From assembly GCA_034933245.1 (NCBI GenBank), contig JAYFNX010000023.1:1-64000 (forward strand): a stretch of DNA of 64,000 nt, in the 5' to 3' direction. Position numbers and translations under genes: made by a program. The notes beneath the pieces are model-generated. The model saw only the letters and a program-made list of their open reading frames with translations. It was not told the origin of the DNA and ran no database searches. Positions 24,501 through 32,232 of the stretch are shown here, piece by piece (within the stretch, counting starts at the first letter, position 1; each line of letters starts with the position of its first letter). Origin of the DNA: Pelethousia sp034933245. Its GTDB lineage: Bacteria; Bacillota; Clostridia; Christensenellales; CAG-138.

Positions 24501-24630
24501 TGTTTGTCGAGAGCTTGACCTTAATATAGCTATAATTATTGGCGGCCAGCACACTTCCCCCCGGCAGAAACATAAGCAGAAGCGCCAGGACTAAAGCCAG
24601 AGCGAAGGGCCGTAGGAAGGATCGTCGCAT
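21535..24630 (-). CDS. SpoIID/LytB-domain exported protein with seven SH3 repeats
   Basis: A protein of about 1031 residues. A signal peptide (MRRSFLRPF, hydrophobic core, LAANN) is followed by a SpoIID/LytB peptidoglycan lytic domain at roughly residues 130-415, with VNEVPLAHYLYGVVGYEMS near 135-153 and HGVGLSQRGAQQAA near its end. Seven bacterial SH3 (SH3_3-type) repeats then run to the C-terminus, each with an NFR/LRxGPSTS motif and a GYV..YV end. Pro/Thr-rich linkers lie after repeats 1 and 2. SpoIID is normally ~340 residues, so this is probably a cell-wall enzyme or spore-cortex remodelling protein rather than orthologous SpoIID. The start with a GAGGTG site is at 24630. Confidence 0.87.
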   Translation of the reverse strand: MRRSFLRPFALALVLALLLMFLPGGSVLAANNYSYIKVKLSTNNATALTIYATGSYFVAENGVAFTGGTISLRSNYDGTMTLNHSSLGDVYTGKSISLMRAKMDKSAGYLQLNGYRYLGHFYLSVLSSSYLRVVNEVPLAHYLYGVVGYEMSDTFPIEALKAQAIAAKCYALSLRSGGSYDLGDTSSDQVYKGYNAGYTNVIAAVDSTLNEVLTVNGSLLTTYYAASNGGETMLPSQAWSGRSNAGYAVNLDPYDLRNIYSKKETITVPLNQGGSINQGIWNLLLTKASATTGQSCTSLSNIASFSLHTPRYSGQSRNMTAGSATVSVVTASGALLENVNVTFATSELETYRAAIDSSLRIFWGEPAANGSSYYIYHVRYGHGVGLSQRGAQQAASEGLSYRQILSFYYPGASLASISVENPTDPVNAGTTNSQPGAVVAKTTGNVRLRAGAGTSFEEITTIPKGADIYVYDRENGWAHASYGSYTGYVSEKYVDYISGYPTATPTPTPNPSATPAPTAAPGVIAFGVVTGQGVNFRTGPSTGYSSLTKLNRNTSLDIYGQESGWYKAAANGQPGYIISSYVSITGYPALVPESNANDEQPAASPTPIPTGIFWSVPTTTPTPQATMGLVTPTPSADPYSTVLTGLLNTSNVNFRMGPATSYGSLGKLKKDTGVFVLGQEGDWYKVFTGGRTGYVYSDYITLTGTARIDAQGNVEGAPPAGSTGLGKTTGKVYLRKGPGTSYEKLSILKADTELTLYGTSDGWYKVKLSDGTEGYVSSKYVTVTQSYTSTTSPVSTGATGEQSTGKGVTTTDVNFRQGPSTSTKKLGRISAGSTVTLYDMDGDWYHVEYNGTKGYIYGKYINKTVDSGATIGGSDTTSTHSATDSAVNTGASVQLAVGSAGGKVNLRKGPSTSTEKLELLPKGTELNILGQCGDWYYVLYKGQAAFASKSYIRVESQGTAGIPEVNANISPRVCATTAQVNMRTGANTSSSIITLLQRRAQVTVYYVLNGWCLVSYNGVFGYVTSDYVNLG

Positions 24631-24692
24631 AGTAAACACCTCATATAGTATATATACCGACATAATACCACATAAGCTGCCTCTTGGGTAGG

Positions 24693-24722
24693 ATTATAGA
24701 AATATGTTTACGCTTAACGCAA
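24693..24722 (-). promoter_or_regulatory. Promoter of the SpoIID/SH3 gene
   Basis: Minus-strand TTGCGT (24717-24722), 18-base spacer, TATAAT (24693-24698), about 60 bases ahead of the start codon. Confidence 0.5.
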
Positions 24723-25079
24723 GGGAAAAGTCGTGGAAAGACAGGAAATTTTTTATGCATAACGATGGAATAAATCAATTGGATCGGCCTAAGAAATGGG
24801 CAATTTACGGCGGGAAAGATAGATATATAGATTAAGTCGAATTTGCCGCTGAAAAAACAAAAGGAGCAGCAATGGGAGACCGTTGAAAAAATATGCAGAG
24901 CTTCCATCTTCAAAGCTGGATGGAGAAACATGCGAGGCAAAGCGGGCGTGGCCTTTTTCCATGGTACAACGCGCCAGAGAACCCTGAAAGAGCCAAAAAA
25001 ATAGTGCTTTTTTCTGTGTGGTATTGTATAATACGAGGGATAATGAAGAATGGATGAAAAGTAGAAAAAGGAGAAACAC
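24723..25079. other. Divergent intergenic region between the SpoIID/SH3 gene and pnp
   Basis: About 360 AT-rich bases without a supportable gene. A TATAAT at 25027-25032 could be the pnp -10, but no good -35 stands 16-18 bases ahead of it. rpsO, often next to pnp, is not present. Nothing else structured was recognised. Confidence 0.5.
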
Positions 25080-27173
25080 ATGCAAGGAAAGTTTTCAATG
25101 GAGTTGGCGGGCCGCACCTTGTCCGTCGAAACTGGCAAATATGCCGAGCAGGCGGGCGGCAGCGCCCTTCTGCGTTGCGGTGATACGGCCGTGCTTGTTT
25201 GCGCCACAGTGGCAAAGGCCCCCAGGGACGGGGTGGATTTTTTGCCCCTGAGCATTGAGTTTGAGGAAAAGATGTATTCCGTGGGCAAGATCCCCGGCGG
25301 ATTCATCAAGCGGGAAGGGCGGCCCAGCGAAAAGGCCATCCTGACGGATCGGCTGATAGACAGACCCCTGCGTCCCTTGTTCCCCAAGGGCTTCTATAAC
25401 GATATTCAGGTTATCGCTACCGTGCTTTCGGTGGATCAGGATGTGCAGCCTGATATTTTGGCCATGATCGGCAGTTCCATTGCCCTCTCCATCAGCGACG
25501 CGCCCTTTTTAGGGCCCACCGGCGCCGTTGCCGTTGGCATGGTGGACGGGCAGTATATCATCAATCCGGACAGCGCCCAACGGGGCCAGAGCCGCCTGAC
25601 CCTCACCGTTGCCGGCACAAAGGACGCGGTGATGATGGTGGAAGCGGGCGCTAACGAGATCACCGAAAAAGAAATGCTGGATGCGATCCTGTTTGCCCAC
25701 GAGGAAATAAAGAAGATTGTTGCCTTCATTGAAAATATACAGGCCCAGGTGGGCAAACCCAAGATGGAGCTCAATATCTACAAGCCCGACGCGGAGTTCA
25801 CAGAGCTTGTCCAAGCATTTGCCCGGGATAAGGTAGAGTGGAGCCTGGATACGTTTGATCGCCACGAGCGGGAAGTGCGCAACACGCAGGTGAAGGAAGA
25901 GACCATCGAACATTTTGCGGAAAACTTCCCGGATAGCGCCAAGGATATCGATTCGATCCTTTACAATTTAACCAAGGAGATCGTGCGAGACAAGATCATC
26001 AACCGCCGCATTCGGCCCGATGGCCGCAAGCAGGATGAAATCCGCCCCATTTGGAGCGAGGTGGGTATTCTGCCGCGCACGCACGGTAGCGCCGTATTTA
26101 CCCGCGGACAAACCCAAGTTATGACCATTGCCACCTTGGGCTGCCTGGGCGATGGGCAGACCTTGGACGGAATCGGCGAGGAAGATTATAAACGCTATAT
26201 TCACCATTACAACATGCCTCCCTATTCCACCGGCGAAACGCGCCCCGTGCGCAGCCCCGGCCGGCGGGAGATCGGCCATGGCGCCCTGGCGGAGCGTGCG
26301 CTTTTGCCCATGATCCCCCCCGAAGCGGAGTTCCCCTATGCAATCCGCCTGGTGAGCGAGGTCGTCAGCTCCAACGGCTCTACCTCGCAGGCTTCCATTT
26401 GCGCCAGCACCATGGCCCTTATGGATGCGGGCGTGCCCATTAAGAAACCCGTTGCCGGCGTGGCAATGGGCCTCATCAAGGATGAGAGTAACGGCAATAT
26501 TGCCGTACTTACGGATATTCAGGGCCTGGAAGATTTTCTGGGAGATATGGAGTTCAAAGTGGCCGGTACCCAGGATGGCATAACCGCCATCCAGATGGAT
26601 ATCAAGATTAAGGGGATCGACGAGCAGATCCTCACCCGTGCCTTGGAGCAGGCCAGGAAAGGCCGCCTGTTCATTCTTGATAAAATGATGGAGACCATTT
26701 CGGCTCCGCGGCAGGAGCTCAACCCCTATGCGCCCCGCATCCTGCAGTTCACCATTCATCCGGATAAGATCCGGGAAGTCATCGGCAGTGGCGGCAAGAC
26801 CATTAACGGTATCATCGCCGAGACGGGCGTTAAGATCGACATTGAGGATGACGGCCGTGTGTTTATCGCCTCGCCCGATTTGGAAGCGGCGGAGAAGGCC
26901 AAGAAGATTATCGATACCATCTGCCATGATATCGAGGTGGGTGAAGTATTCTTGGGCAAGGTGGTCAATATTTTGCCCATTGGCGCCCAGGTGGAGCTAA
27001 AACCCGGCAAGAAGGGCTTGGTGCACATCAGCCGCCTGGCAAATTACCGGGTGGAAAAGGTGGAGGACGAGGTGAAGGTGGGCGATGAAATTCTCGTACG
27101 GGTCATTGCCGTTAAGCCGGACGGAAAAATCGACCTCACCCGCAAAGATCTTCTCCCGGACGCGAAAAAATAA
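25080..27173 (+). CDS. pnp: Polynucleotide phosphorylase
   Basis: A 697-residue phosphorolytic 3'-5' exoribonuclease. Two RNase PH-like domains flank a helical linker (first ending near residue 215; second from about 310, with GSAVFTRGQTQ and RREIGHGALAERAL). A KH domain (IREVIGSGGKTINGI, ~560-574) and a C-terminal S1 domain (KKGLVHISRLAN, ~640-651) follow. The length is canonical. AAAGGAG lies before the ATG. The following genes, a YlxY-like protein and an M16 peptidase, reproduce the Bacillus pnpA-ylxY-mlpA order. Confidence 0.97.
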   Translation: MQGKFSMELAGRTLSVETGKYAEQAGGSALLRCGDTAVLVCATVAKAPRDGVDFLPLSIEFEEKMYSVGKIPGGFIKREGRPSEKAILTDRLIDRPLRPLFPKGFYNDIQVIATVLSVDQDVQPDILAMIGSSIALSISDAPFLGPTGAVAVGMVDGQYIINPDSAQRGQSRLTLTVAGTKDAVMMVEAGANEITEKEMLDAILFAHEEIKKIVAFIENIQAQVGKPKMELNIYKPDAEFTELVQAFARDKVEWSLDTFDRHEREVRNTQVKEETIEHFAENFPDSAKDIDSILYNLTKEIVRDKIINRRIRPDGRKQDEIRPIWSEVGILPRTHGSAVFTRGQTQVMTIATLGCLGDGQTLDGIGEEDYKRYIHHYNMPPYSTGETRPVRSPGRREIGHGALAERALLPMIPPEAEFPYAIRLVSEVVSSNGSTSQASICASTMALMDAGVPIKKPVAGVAMGLIKDESNGNIAVLTDIQGLEDFLGDMEFKVAGTQDGITAIQMDIKIKGIDEQILTRALEQARKGRLFILDKMMETISAPRQELNPYAPRILQFTIHPDKIREVIGSGGKTINGIIAETGVKIDIEDDGRVFIASPDLEAAEKAKKIIDTICHDIEVGEVFLGKVVNILPIGAQVELKPGKKGLVHISRLANYRVEKVEDEVKVGDEILVRVIAVKPDGKIDLTRKDLLPDAKK

Positions 27174-27187
27174 CAAGAATACCTTGT

Positions 27188-27211
27188 GGGGCGGGGCTAA
27201 GGCCCCGCCCT
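27188..27211 (+). terminator. Hairpin after pnp
   Basis: A GC-only stem (GGGCGGGGC / GCCCCGCCC, TAAG loop) 15 bases after the pnp stop. The U-tract is weak, so it may be an mRNA-stabilising or partial terminator. Confidence 0.5.
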
Positions 27212-27253
27212 GTTGCATACCCATATATATAGCTTAATCAGGGGGTATGCTTC

Positions 27254-27937
27254 ATGCGAAAGTCCAGAAAAGCCGGGCAAGCCGTTATCAATCTGTTGCT
27301 CATCCTGCTGATTGCCGGGCTATATATCGGCACGGTGCAACCCCAGGTTTTGAGCGTAAGCGCCCCGGTTTACCGGGGGAGCGCCAAAGACGCCGTGGCG
27401 CTGCAGTTTGCCGTGAGCTGGAATGCGGCGGCTTTGCCCGGGATTCTAGATACACTTAAGGCGCAGAACGTGCAAGCTACGTTTGCCCTCAGCGGGCAAT
27501 GGGCGGAGCAAAACCCGGAATTGGTGCGCCGCATGGCACAAGAAGGGCACGAGCTGGCCACCATGGGCTATGCGCCGGAGCAGGATGGAAACCTGAGCTG
27601 GGTCCTCAAAGATCTTACCGCTTCCCTTTCGGCTATTGAGGGCGTAGCAGGCGTGCGGCCCACCCTGTATTACTCCGGCAGCCGGGCGGCATCCATTTCA
27701 GCCCGGGCGTCCAAAAAGCTGGAAATCACCCAAGTCCTATGCACGGTGGATCTTCTGTCCGCCCGGGGAAGCGCGGCGGATATTATTAATCGGGTATCGG
27801 ATACGCCCATCCCGGGCAGTATTATGCTGCTGCAGCCCACGGGAGCGGCTGCTGAGGCATTGTCGGGTATCCTGCAGACATTACAAGAGAAAGGGATCAA
27901 GCCCACTACCACGGGAGCGGTGTTGGGACGGGAATAA
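27254..27937 (+). CDS. ylxY: YlxY-like polysaccharide deacetylase-fold protein, catalytic residues absent
   Basis: A 227-residue protein with an N-terminal membrane anchor (residues 10-28) and a NodB-fold domain: QATFALSGQWAEQNPELVRRMAQEGHELA matches in pieces the deacetylase core (positions ~73-100). The catalytic TFDDG motif is replaced by QFAVSW, and the metal-binding HxxxH after EGHEL is missing, so deacetylation is unlikely. The position directly after pnp and before an M16 peptidase matches Bacillus ylxY, also of unclear function. The M16 gene begins three bases after its stop, so they are coupled. Confidence 0.75.
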   Translation: MRKSRKAGQAVINLLLILLIAGLYIGTVQPQVLSVSAPVYRGSAKDAVALQFAVSWNAAALPGILDTLKAQNVQATFALSGQWAEQNPELVRRMAQEGHELATMGYAPEQDGNLSWVLKDLTASLSAIEGVAGVRPTLYYSGSRAASISARASKKLEITQVLCTVDLLSARGSAADIINRVSDTPIPGSIMLLQPTGAAAEALSGILQTLQEKGIKPTTTGAVLGRE

Positions 27938-27940
27938 AAT

Positions 27941-29236
27941 ATGATTTTGACGGATAGGCTGAAAAACGGCATGCAGGTGGTGGCGGAACCCATGGCGGGA
28001 GTTCGCTCGGTTTCTATGGGGGTTTGGATCGCCGCCGGGCCTGTATATGAGGCCCGGAACGAAGCGGGCATCTCCCATATGATCGAACACATGCTTTTTA
28101 AAGGCACACAGCGCCGCCCCGCCAGCCAAATCGCTGCCGAAATGGACGGCCTGGGCGGCAATTTAAATGCGTTTACGGCAAAGGAGTGCACCTGCTTTTA
28201 CGCCAAAGTTTTGGACGAGCATTTACCAAAGGCCCTGGATATCCTGCAGGATTTGGTGCGGTATTCCCGAATAGACCCGCAGGATCTGGCCAGGGAGCAG
28301 GGCGTCGTATGCGAGGAAATTCTCATGATGGAGGATAGCCCCGAGGAACTGGTGCATGAACTGCTGGGGGAAACCATTTATGGGGATACGCCTCTTTCCC
28401 GGCAGATTTTAGGAACACAGGAGAGCGTTCGGGCCTTCCTGCGGGAAAACCTAGGGGCCTATATGCAAAGGCGGTATCGGCCCGCGCACATGGTGCTGTC
28501 CTGCGCGGGGCATTTTGAGATGCCGGCTCTGATGGACCTGCTCAACGAGACCTTTGGATCCGATGGGGAGGTAGCTGGCGCAAACGGGGTTCCCGGGGCG
28601 GACATGCCCTCTTCGGCCTTGATGGAGCGCCGCACGTTTAAGGGGGCCGAAAAAGATGTGGAACAGGCCCATATATGCTTGGGCTTTCCGGGGTTCGCAA
28701 CGGACACCCCGGAGCAGTTCGCCTTACTCGTTCTTAATAACGCTCTGGGTGGCTCTATGAGCAGCCGCCTTTTTCAGCATATCCGGGAGGAACGGGGCCT
28801 GGCTTATTCCGTCTATTCCTATCCGACGGGCTATAGCGGCACGGGTTACTTCGCCCTTTATGCCGGCACAGGGGAGAAGCAAAGTGAAGAGGTTGTGCGC
28901 CTGATGCTGGATGAAGTTCGGTCCGTAAGGGAGAAAGGAATTACAAAAGAGGAATTCTGCCGCGCCAAGGAGCAGCTCAAGGGCAGCTATATGCTGGGCC
29001 AGGAGAGCACATCCGCCCGAAGCGGGGCCATTGGCCGCAGCATGCTTTTGCTGGGTACGGCTAGAGAAGAGGAGAATGTTCTCAGCCGCATTGAGCAGGT
29101 CCGCATGGAAGATATCGAGGCCATCCTGCCCGTCGTACTGGACGAGAGCCGCATGGCTGCGGCATTGGTCGCCCGAAAGGCCACACAAAAAGTCGTGTGT
29201 AAGGCCCTAGGCTTTGAGAACGAAAAGCCTAGGTAA
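27941..29236 (+). CDS. mlpA: M16 family zinc peptidase, MlpA/YmxG-like
   Basis: A 431-residue pitrilysin/insulinase-family protein. The inverted zinc motif HMIEH (residues 47-51, in SHMIEHMLFKGT) with a downstream Glu and the RGLAYSVYSY region of the second half are diagnostic. The single ~430-residue chain with both half-domains matches bacterial MPP-like peptidases encoded next to pnp. No signal peptide is visible, so it acts in the cytosol. The exact substrate is unknown. Confidence 0.92.
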   Translation: MILTDRLKNGMQVVAEPMAGVRSVSMGVWIAAGPVYEARNEAGISHMIEHMLFKGTQRRPASQIAAEMDGLGGNLNAFTAKECTCFYAKVLDEHLPKALDILQDLVRYSRIDPQDLAREQGVVCEEILMMEDSPEELVHELLGETIYGDTPLSRQILGTQESVRAFLRENLGAYMQRRYRPAHMVLSCAGHFEMPALMDLLNETFGSDGEVAGANGVPGADMPSSALMERRTFKGAEKDVEQAHICLGFPGFATDTPEQFALLVLNNALGGSMSSRLFQHIREERGLAYSVYSYPTGYSGTGYFALYAGTGEKQSEEVVRLMLDEVRSVREKGITKEEFCRAKEQLKGSYMLGQESTSARSGAIGRSMLLLGTAREEENVLSRIEQVRMEDIEAILPVVLDESRMAAALVARKATQKVVCKALGFENEKPR

Positions 29237-29258
29237 AAGAGGAAGGAGCAGTGAGATT

Positions 29259-30515
29259 TTGCGGACAAGACGAACCAAAATGAAGGTGAATCCCCGGTTT
29301 TACCTAATCCTTGTGTTATCTTTAGCCGTGGGCTTGATGGCTTTTTTTGCGCTGAAGCCCGGGGGAAAGAGCGGTTCGCTCAGCGCCGGCAACCAAACCT
29401 TATCCCTTCCCGCATCGGCTATTATCATTCGTTCCGAAAGCTGTGTTTCCGTGGAAAAATACGACCGGGTTTCCTACGAGGTACAGGAAGGTGCCCAGGT
29501 GACGGCGGAAATGCCGGTAGCCGTGGTGTATAAATGGGGTTATACGGATGATATGACCCAAGCTCTGCTCAATGTGCAGCAGCAAATTTATGCAAAACAA
29601 CTGGAACTGTTGGGAGGCGTGGAAAACGCGGAGCTTACTTCTCTCAACGCCCAGGTTACGGCCAAGCAGCAGGAAATTCGCACGATACTTTCGGGGAATG
29701 CCGGCAGCCTGGCGCTTTCTGTTGATAACGGGGAGCAGGATAACGGGGATGCCGCCGCTGCAACGGAACAAACCCAGGCGGAGCAGACCGCTGATTTGCT
29801 GACCATCGAAAAAGATATGAAGGCCCTTCTTAGCCAGCGATGCACCCTTTTGCAACAATGTGTGCAGGCGGATGAGGCGCTAAACTCCCTTTATGCCGAT
29901 GCCGAGACGAAAAAGACACAGTTGGCCGAATATACCAGCGAGGTAGCGGCCAAGGGGAGCGGCGTGGTTAGTTTTTACTTCGATGGCTATGAACAGGTGC
30001 TCAATGCGAATAAGCTGGATGTGCTCAATGCGGATCTGGTCAATAAGGTCCTGGGCAATGTTTCGGCAGGGGATACAACAGGTACGGAGAACCTTTTATA
30101 TCGTTTGGTAGAGCCATCCCGGTGGTATATGGCGTTTGTTACGCCCAGAGAACAAGCCCTGCGTCTTTGTTCTGGCCAAGTCTATGCCGTTGCAGTGGAG
30201 GGGTATCCGGACAAACAGTTTATGGGAACAGCTTTAGACCCTGTGGTGAATGAAAACGGTGTGGTGAATATTTTGGAATTTGGCGAGGATATCGGAGCGC
30301 TCATCAGCGTGCGGTCCGTAAAGGCGACCTTAACTGCCCAGATGTCCGGCATGAAGGTGCCGCTTTCCGCCATTGGCTTTGAGAACGGCGTTCCCATGCT
30401 GATGGTGGACGGTACGGCGGTCCCCCTAAACGTCCTTTCCACAGATGAGGACACGGCCATTGTGGCCGCGAAGGAAGGAGGCGCTCTCCAAGCGGGGCAG
30501 CGATACGGAAAATAA
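29259..30515 (+). CDS. HlyD-like membrane-anchored protein of the division cluster
   Basis: A protein of about 418 residues with an N-terminal transmembrane anchor (LILVLSLAVGLMAFFAL), a barrel/lipoyl-like half, a helical coiled-coil-prone stretch (~residues 85-215), and a C-terminal beta barrel domain. This resembles HlyD/RND adaptor architecture, although no partner transporter is encoded nearby. In Clostridia such a gene commonly precedes yggS and sepF, as it does here. The TTG start at 29259 is preferred because GGAAGGAG lies about ten bases upstream; ATG at 29280 is an alternative, and the open frame from 29214 overlaps the peptidase gene. Function is unknown, possibly cell-envelope related. 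Confidence 0.7.
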   Translation: MRTRRTKMKVNPRFYLILVLSLAVGLMAFFALKPGGKSGSLSAGNQTLSLPASAIIIRSESCVSVEKYDRVSYEVQEGAQVTAEMPVAVVYKWGYTDDMTQALLNVQQQIYAKQLELLGGVENAELTSLNAQVTAKQQEIRTILSGNAGSLALSVDNGEQDNGDAAAATEQTQAEQTADLLTIEKDMKALLSQRCTLLQQCVQADEALNSLYADAETKKTQLAEYTSEVAAKGSGVVSFYFDGYEQVLNANKLDVLNADLVNKVLGNVSAGDTTGTENLLYRLVEPSRWYMAFVTPREQALRLCSGQVYAVAVEGYPDKQFMGTALDPVVNENGVVNILEFGEDIGALISVRSVKATLTAQMSGMKVPLSAIGFENGVPMLMVDGTAVPLNVLSTDEDTAIVAAKEGGALQAGQRYGK

Positions 30516-30536
30516 AGGGGAGGAAAGGAAAGCGGG

Positions 30537-31238
30537 GTGAAGGGAATGTATATCGCGCAAAACTATGCAAACATCCAGGAGAACATAAGCTTGGCCTGCC
30601 AAAAGGCAGGACGGAAGCCGAGCGAGGTACGCCTAATTGCTGTGACGAAATTTGTACCGGTGGAGCGAATTGCGGAGGCGGTGGCGGCGGGCGCCAAGGA
30701 GGTCGGCGAAAACCGTTCGCAGGAATTTGTTTCCAAACTGGATTTTTTTAAAACCCACAATTTATCCGCGCATTTGATTGGACAACTCCAAACAAATAAG
30801 GTAAAATATGTCATAGGCAAGGCGGCGCTCATTCAGTCTGTAGATAGGCTGGAGCTTGCAAAGGAAATCAGCCGCCTGGCACAAAAGCGGGAGCTTACGC
30901 AGGATGTGCTGGTGGAGGTCAACATCGGAGAAGAGCCTCAAAAGGCCGGCGTGCTGCCGGGGGAACTGCCCGCATTTTTCGATATAATTTCCACTCTGCC
31001 AGGCATACAGGTAAAGGGGTTAATGTCCATCCCACCAAACGTAGGCGAAGGTGAGGTGCGCCCATATTTTACCCGTATGCGGCGGCTCTTTGAAGAGCTT
31101 GGCTCCCGCGCCCCCGAGGGGGTGAAGATGGAGGAGCTCTCCATGGGGATGAGCGGCGATTATACAGCGGCTATTTTAGAAGGCGCCACCATGGTCCGAG
31201 TGGGAACGGCACTGTTTGGTGCGCGCCAGCAAATGTAA
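30537..31238 (+). CDS. yggS: YggS/YlmE-family PLP homeostasis protein
   Basis: A 233-residue PLP-binding single-domain alanine-racemase-like barrel. IAVTKFVPVERI holds the PLP lysine (~residue 38), HLIGQLQTNKVKY is the family signature (~residues 82-94), and GLMSIPP and LSMGMSGDY complete the phosphate-binding set. YggS proteins maintain vitamin B6 balance and have no catalytic activity demonstrated. Start could be GTG 30537 (AAGGAA site) or ATG 30546. Standard position before sepF. Confidence 0.94.
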   Translation: MKGMYIAQNYANIQENISLACQKAGRKPSEVRLIAVTKFVPVERIAEAVAAGAKEVGENRSQEFVSKLDFFKTHNLSAHLIGQLQTNKVKYVIGKAALIQSVDRLELAKEISRLAQKRELTQDVLVEVNIGEEPQKAGVLPGELPAFFDIISTLPGIQVKGLMSIPPNVGEGEVRPYFTRMRRLFEELGSRAPEGVKMEELSMGMSGDYTAAILEGATMVRVGTALFGARQQM

Positions 31239-31343
31239 CCGCGGGGTTGGAGCATATAGATAAAATAGCTTCGCCCTTATCTTTTTTTTCTCCAAGCGCC
31301 AATTAAATCACCATATTTAATTGAATGGGGGGAAAGCAAGAGT

Positions 31344-31811
31344 ATGGCAGGAATCCTGAACAAACTGATGGATTTCATCGGCATCGAAGAGACCGAGATG
31401 GATGACGATCTTTATGGCGAAGAGTATTTCAACGATGCTCAGGCGCAAACAGAAAGTGTCCTCTCCATGGCAAACCGCAGCAAACGCCAGCGTCCTGCGG
31501 CAAGCCCCAGTTCCAGCAACGTGGTAAGTCTTCCCACAGCGGCTTCCATGAAGATGATTGTGTATCATCCGATCAGCTATGAAGATACGCAGAATATCAT
31601 CGACAACCTAAAGAGCCGCAAACCGGTCATCGTCAACATGGAGGAGCTGGAGATCGATTGCGCCCAGCGCATCTTGGATTTCATGGCAGGGGCTATTTAT
31701 GCCCTGAATGGAACCATCTATAAGATCTCCCGCGGCATTTTTGTAGTTGCGCCTACCAACTACGACATCATCGGCAACGATGATTCGGCCGAATATGTGG
31801 ATGTGATCTAA
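31344..31811 (+). CDS. sepF: Cell division protein SepF
   Basis: A 155-residue protein with an N-terminal amphipathic membrane-targeting segment (AGILNKLMDFIGIEE), a variable linker, and the conserved DUF552/SepF domain from ~70 to 145 (PISYEDTQNIIDNLK, EIDCAQRILDFMAGAIYALN, FVVAPTNYDI). SepF polymerises and ties FtsZ to the membrane. It lies between yggS and a DivIVA-like gene, matching the dcw-distal cluster of Firmicutes. The segment after yggS (31239-31343) contains an imperfect hairpin with a U run. Confidence 0.96.
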   Translation: MAGILNKLMDFIGIEETEMDDDLYGEEYFNDAQAQTESVLSMANRSKRQRPAASPSSSNVVSLPTAASMKMIVYHPISYEDTQNIIDNLKSRKPVIVNMEELEIDCAQRILDFMAGAIYALNGTIYKISRGIFVVAPTNYDIIGNDDSAEYVDVI

Positions 31812-31824
31812 CCGGCCCACGGGA

Positions 31825-31850
31825 ACAGGGGCCGCTCAGACGGCCCCTGT
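31825..31850 (+). terminator. Hairpin between sepF and the DivIVA-like gene
   Basis: A 10-bp perfect stem (ACAGGGGCCG / CGGCCCCTGT) with a 6-base loop. The U-tract is short (TTAG), so it may be partial termination or an mRNA stabiliser. Confidence 0.55.
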
Positions 31851-31875
31851 TTAGCTGTAAAAAGGAGCAAATGCA

Positions 31876-32103
31876 ATGCGCGCAAAAGACATCATTGAAC
31901 GCAAATTCAGCCGTGCCTTCCGTGGCTATGACGTAAGCGAAGTGGATGCCTTTTTGGATGAGATCCTCCGCGATCAGGAACGGATGGAGCAGGAAATGCA
32001 GCTTCTGGAGCTGCGAAACAAGATGCTGCTGGATGAACTGGCCGGCACAAATCCAGATTACCTTCCGAATAAAAAGACGGAAAAGGGTTTGGAAAGCGAT
32101 TAA
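31876..32103 (+). CDS. Short DivIVA-domain protein
   Basis: A 75-residue protein carrying the DivIVA N-terminal lipid-binding domain and start of coiled coil (ERKFSRAFRGYDVSEVDAFL, then a heptad-like stretch to ~residue 56). Classical DivIVA/GpsB proteins are longer, so this is a minimal form. An AAAGGAG site precedes the ATG. Position after sepF is where divIVA is normally found. A strong terminator follows. Likely a septum or pole-associated scaffold. Confidence 0.85.
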   Translation: MRAKDIIERKFSRAFRGYDVSEVDAFLDEILRDQERMEQEMQLLELRNKMLLDELAGTNPDYLPNKKTEKGLESD

Positions 32104-32140
32104 TCCGCCTGTGGAGATGCTCAAAATCCTTCGTGTTGGT

Positions 32141-32167
32141 ATGCCGCCCCTTTGGGGCGGCATTTTT
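32141..32167 (+). terminator. Terminator of the division cluster
   Basis: ATGCCGCCCC - TTT - GGGGCGGCAT stem followed by a U tract, between the DivIVA-like gene and the giant glucan synthase gene. Confidence 0.9.
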
Positions 32168-32232
32168 ACGCGTGAAAAACGGGCCTGCGGCAAATACTAA
32201 CGAAGATCATGTGAATCGTTATGGAGGCTGCC

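Noticed and set aside
25004..25032. Promoter of pnp at TATAAT 25027-25032
   Set aside because: The expected -35 position reads GTGCTT, so the evidence is too weak to list as a promoter.
24641..25387. A 248-codon open frame on the minus strand overlapping the pnp start
   Set aside because: It is antisense to conserved pnp sequence and its translation has low-complexity Phe/Ser/Lys-rich character without a domain.
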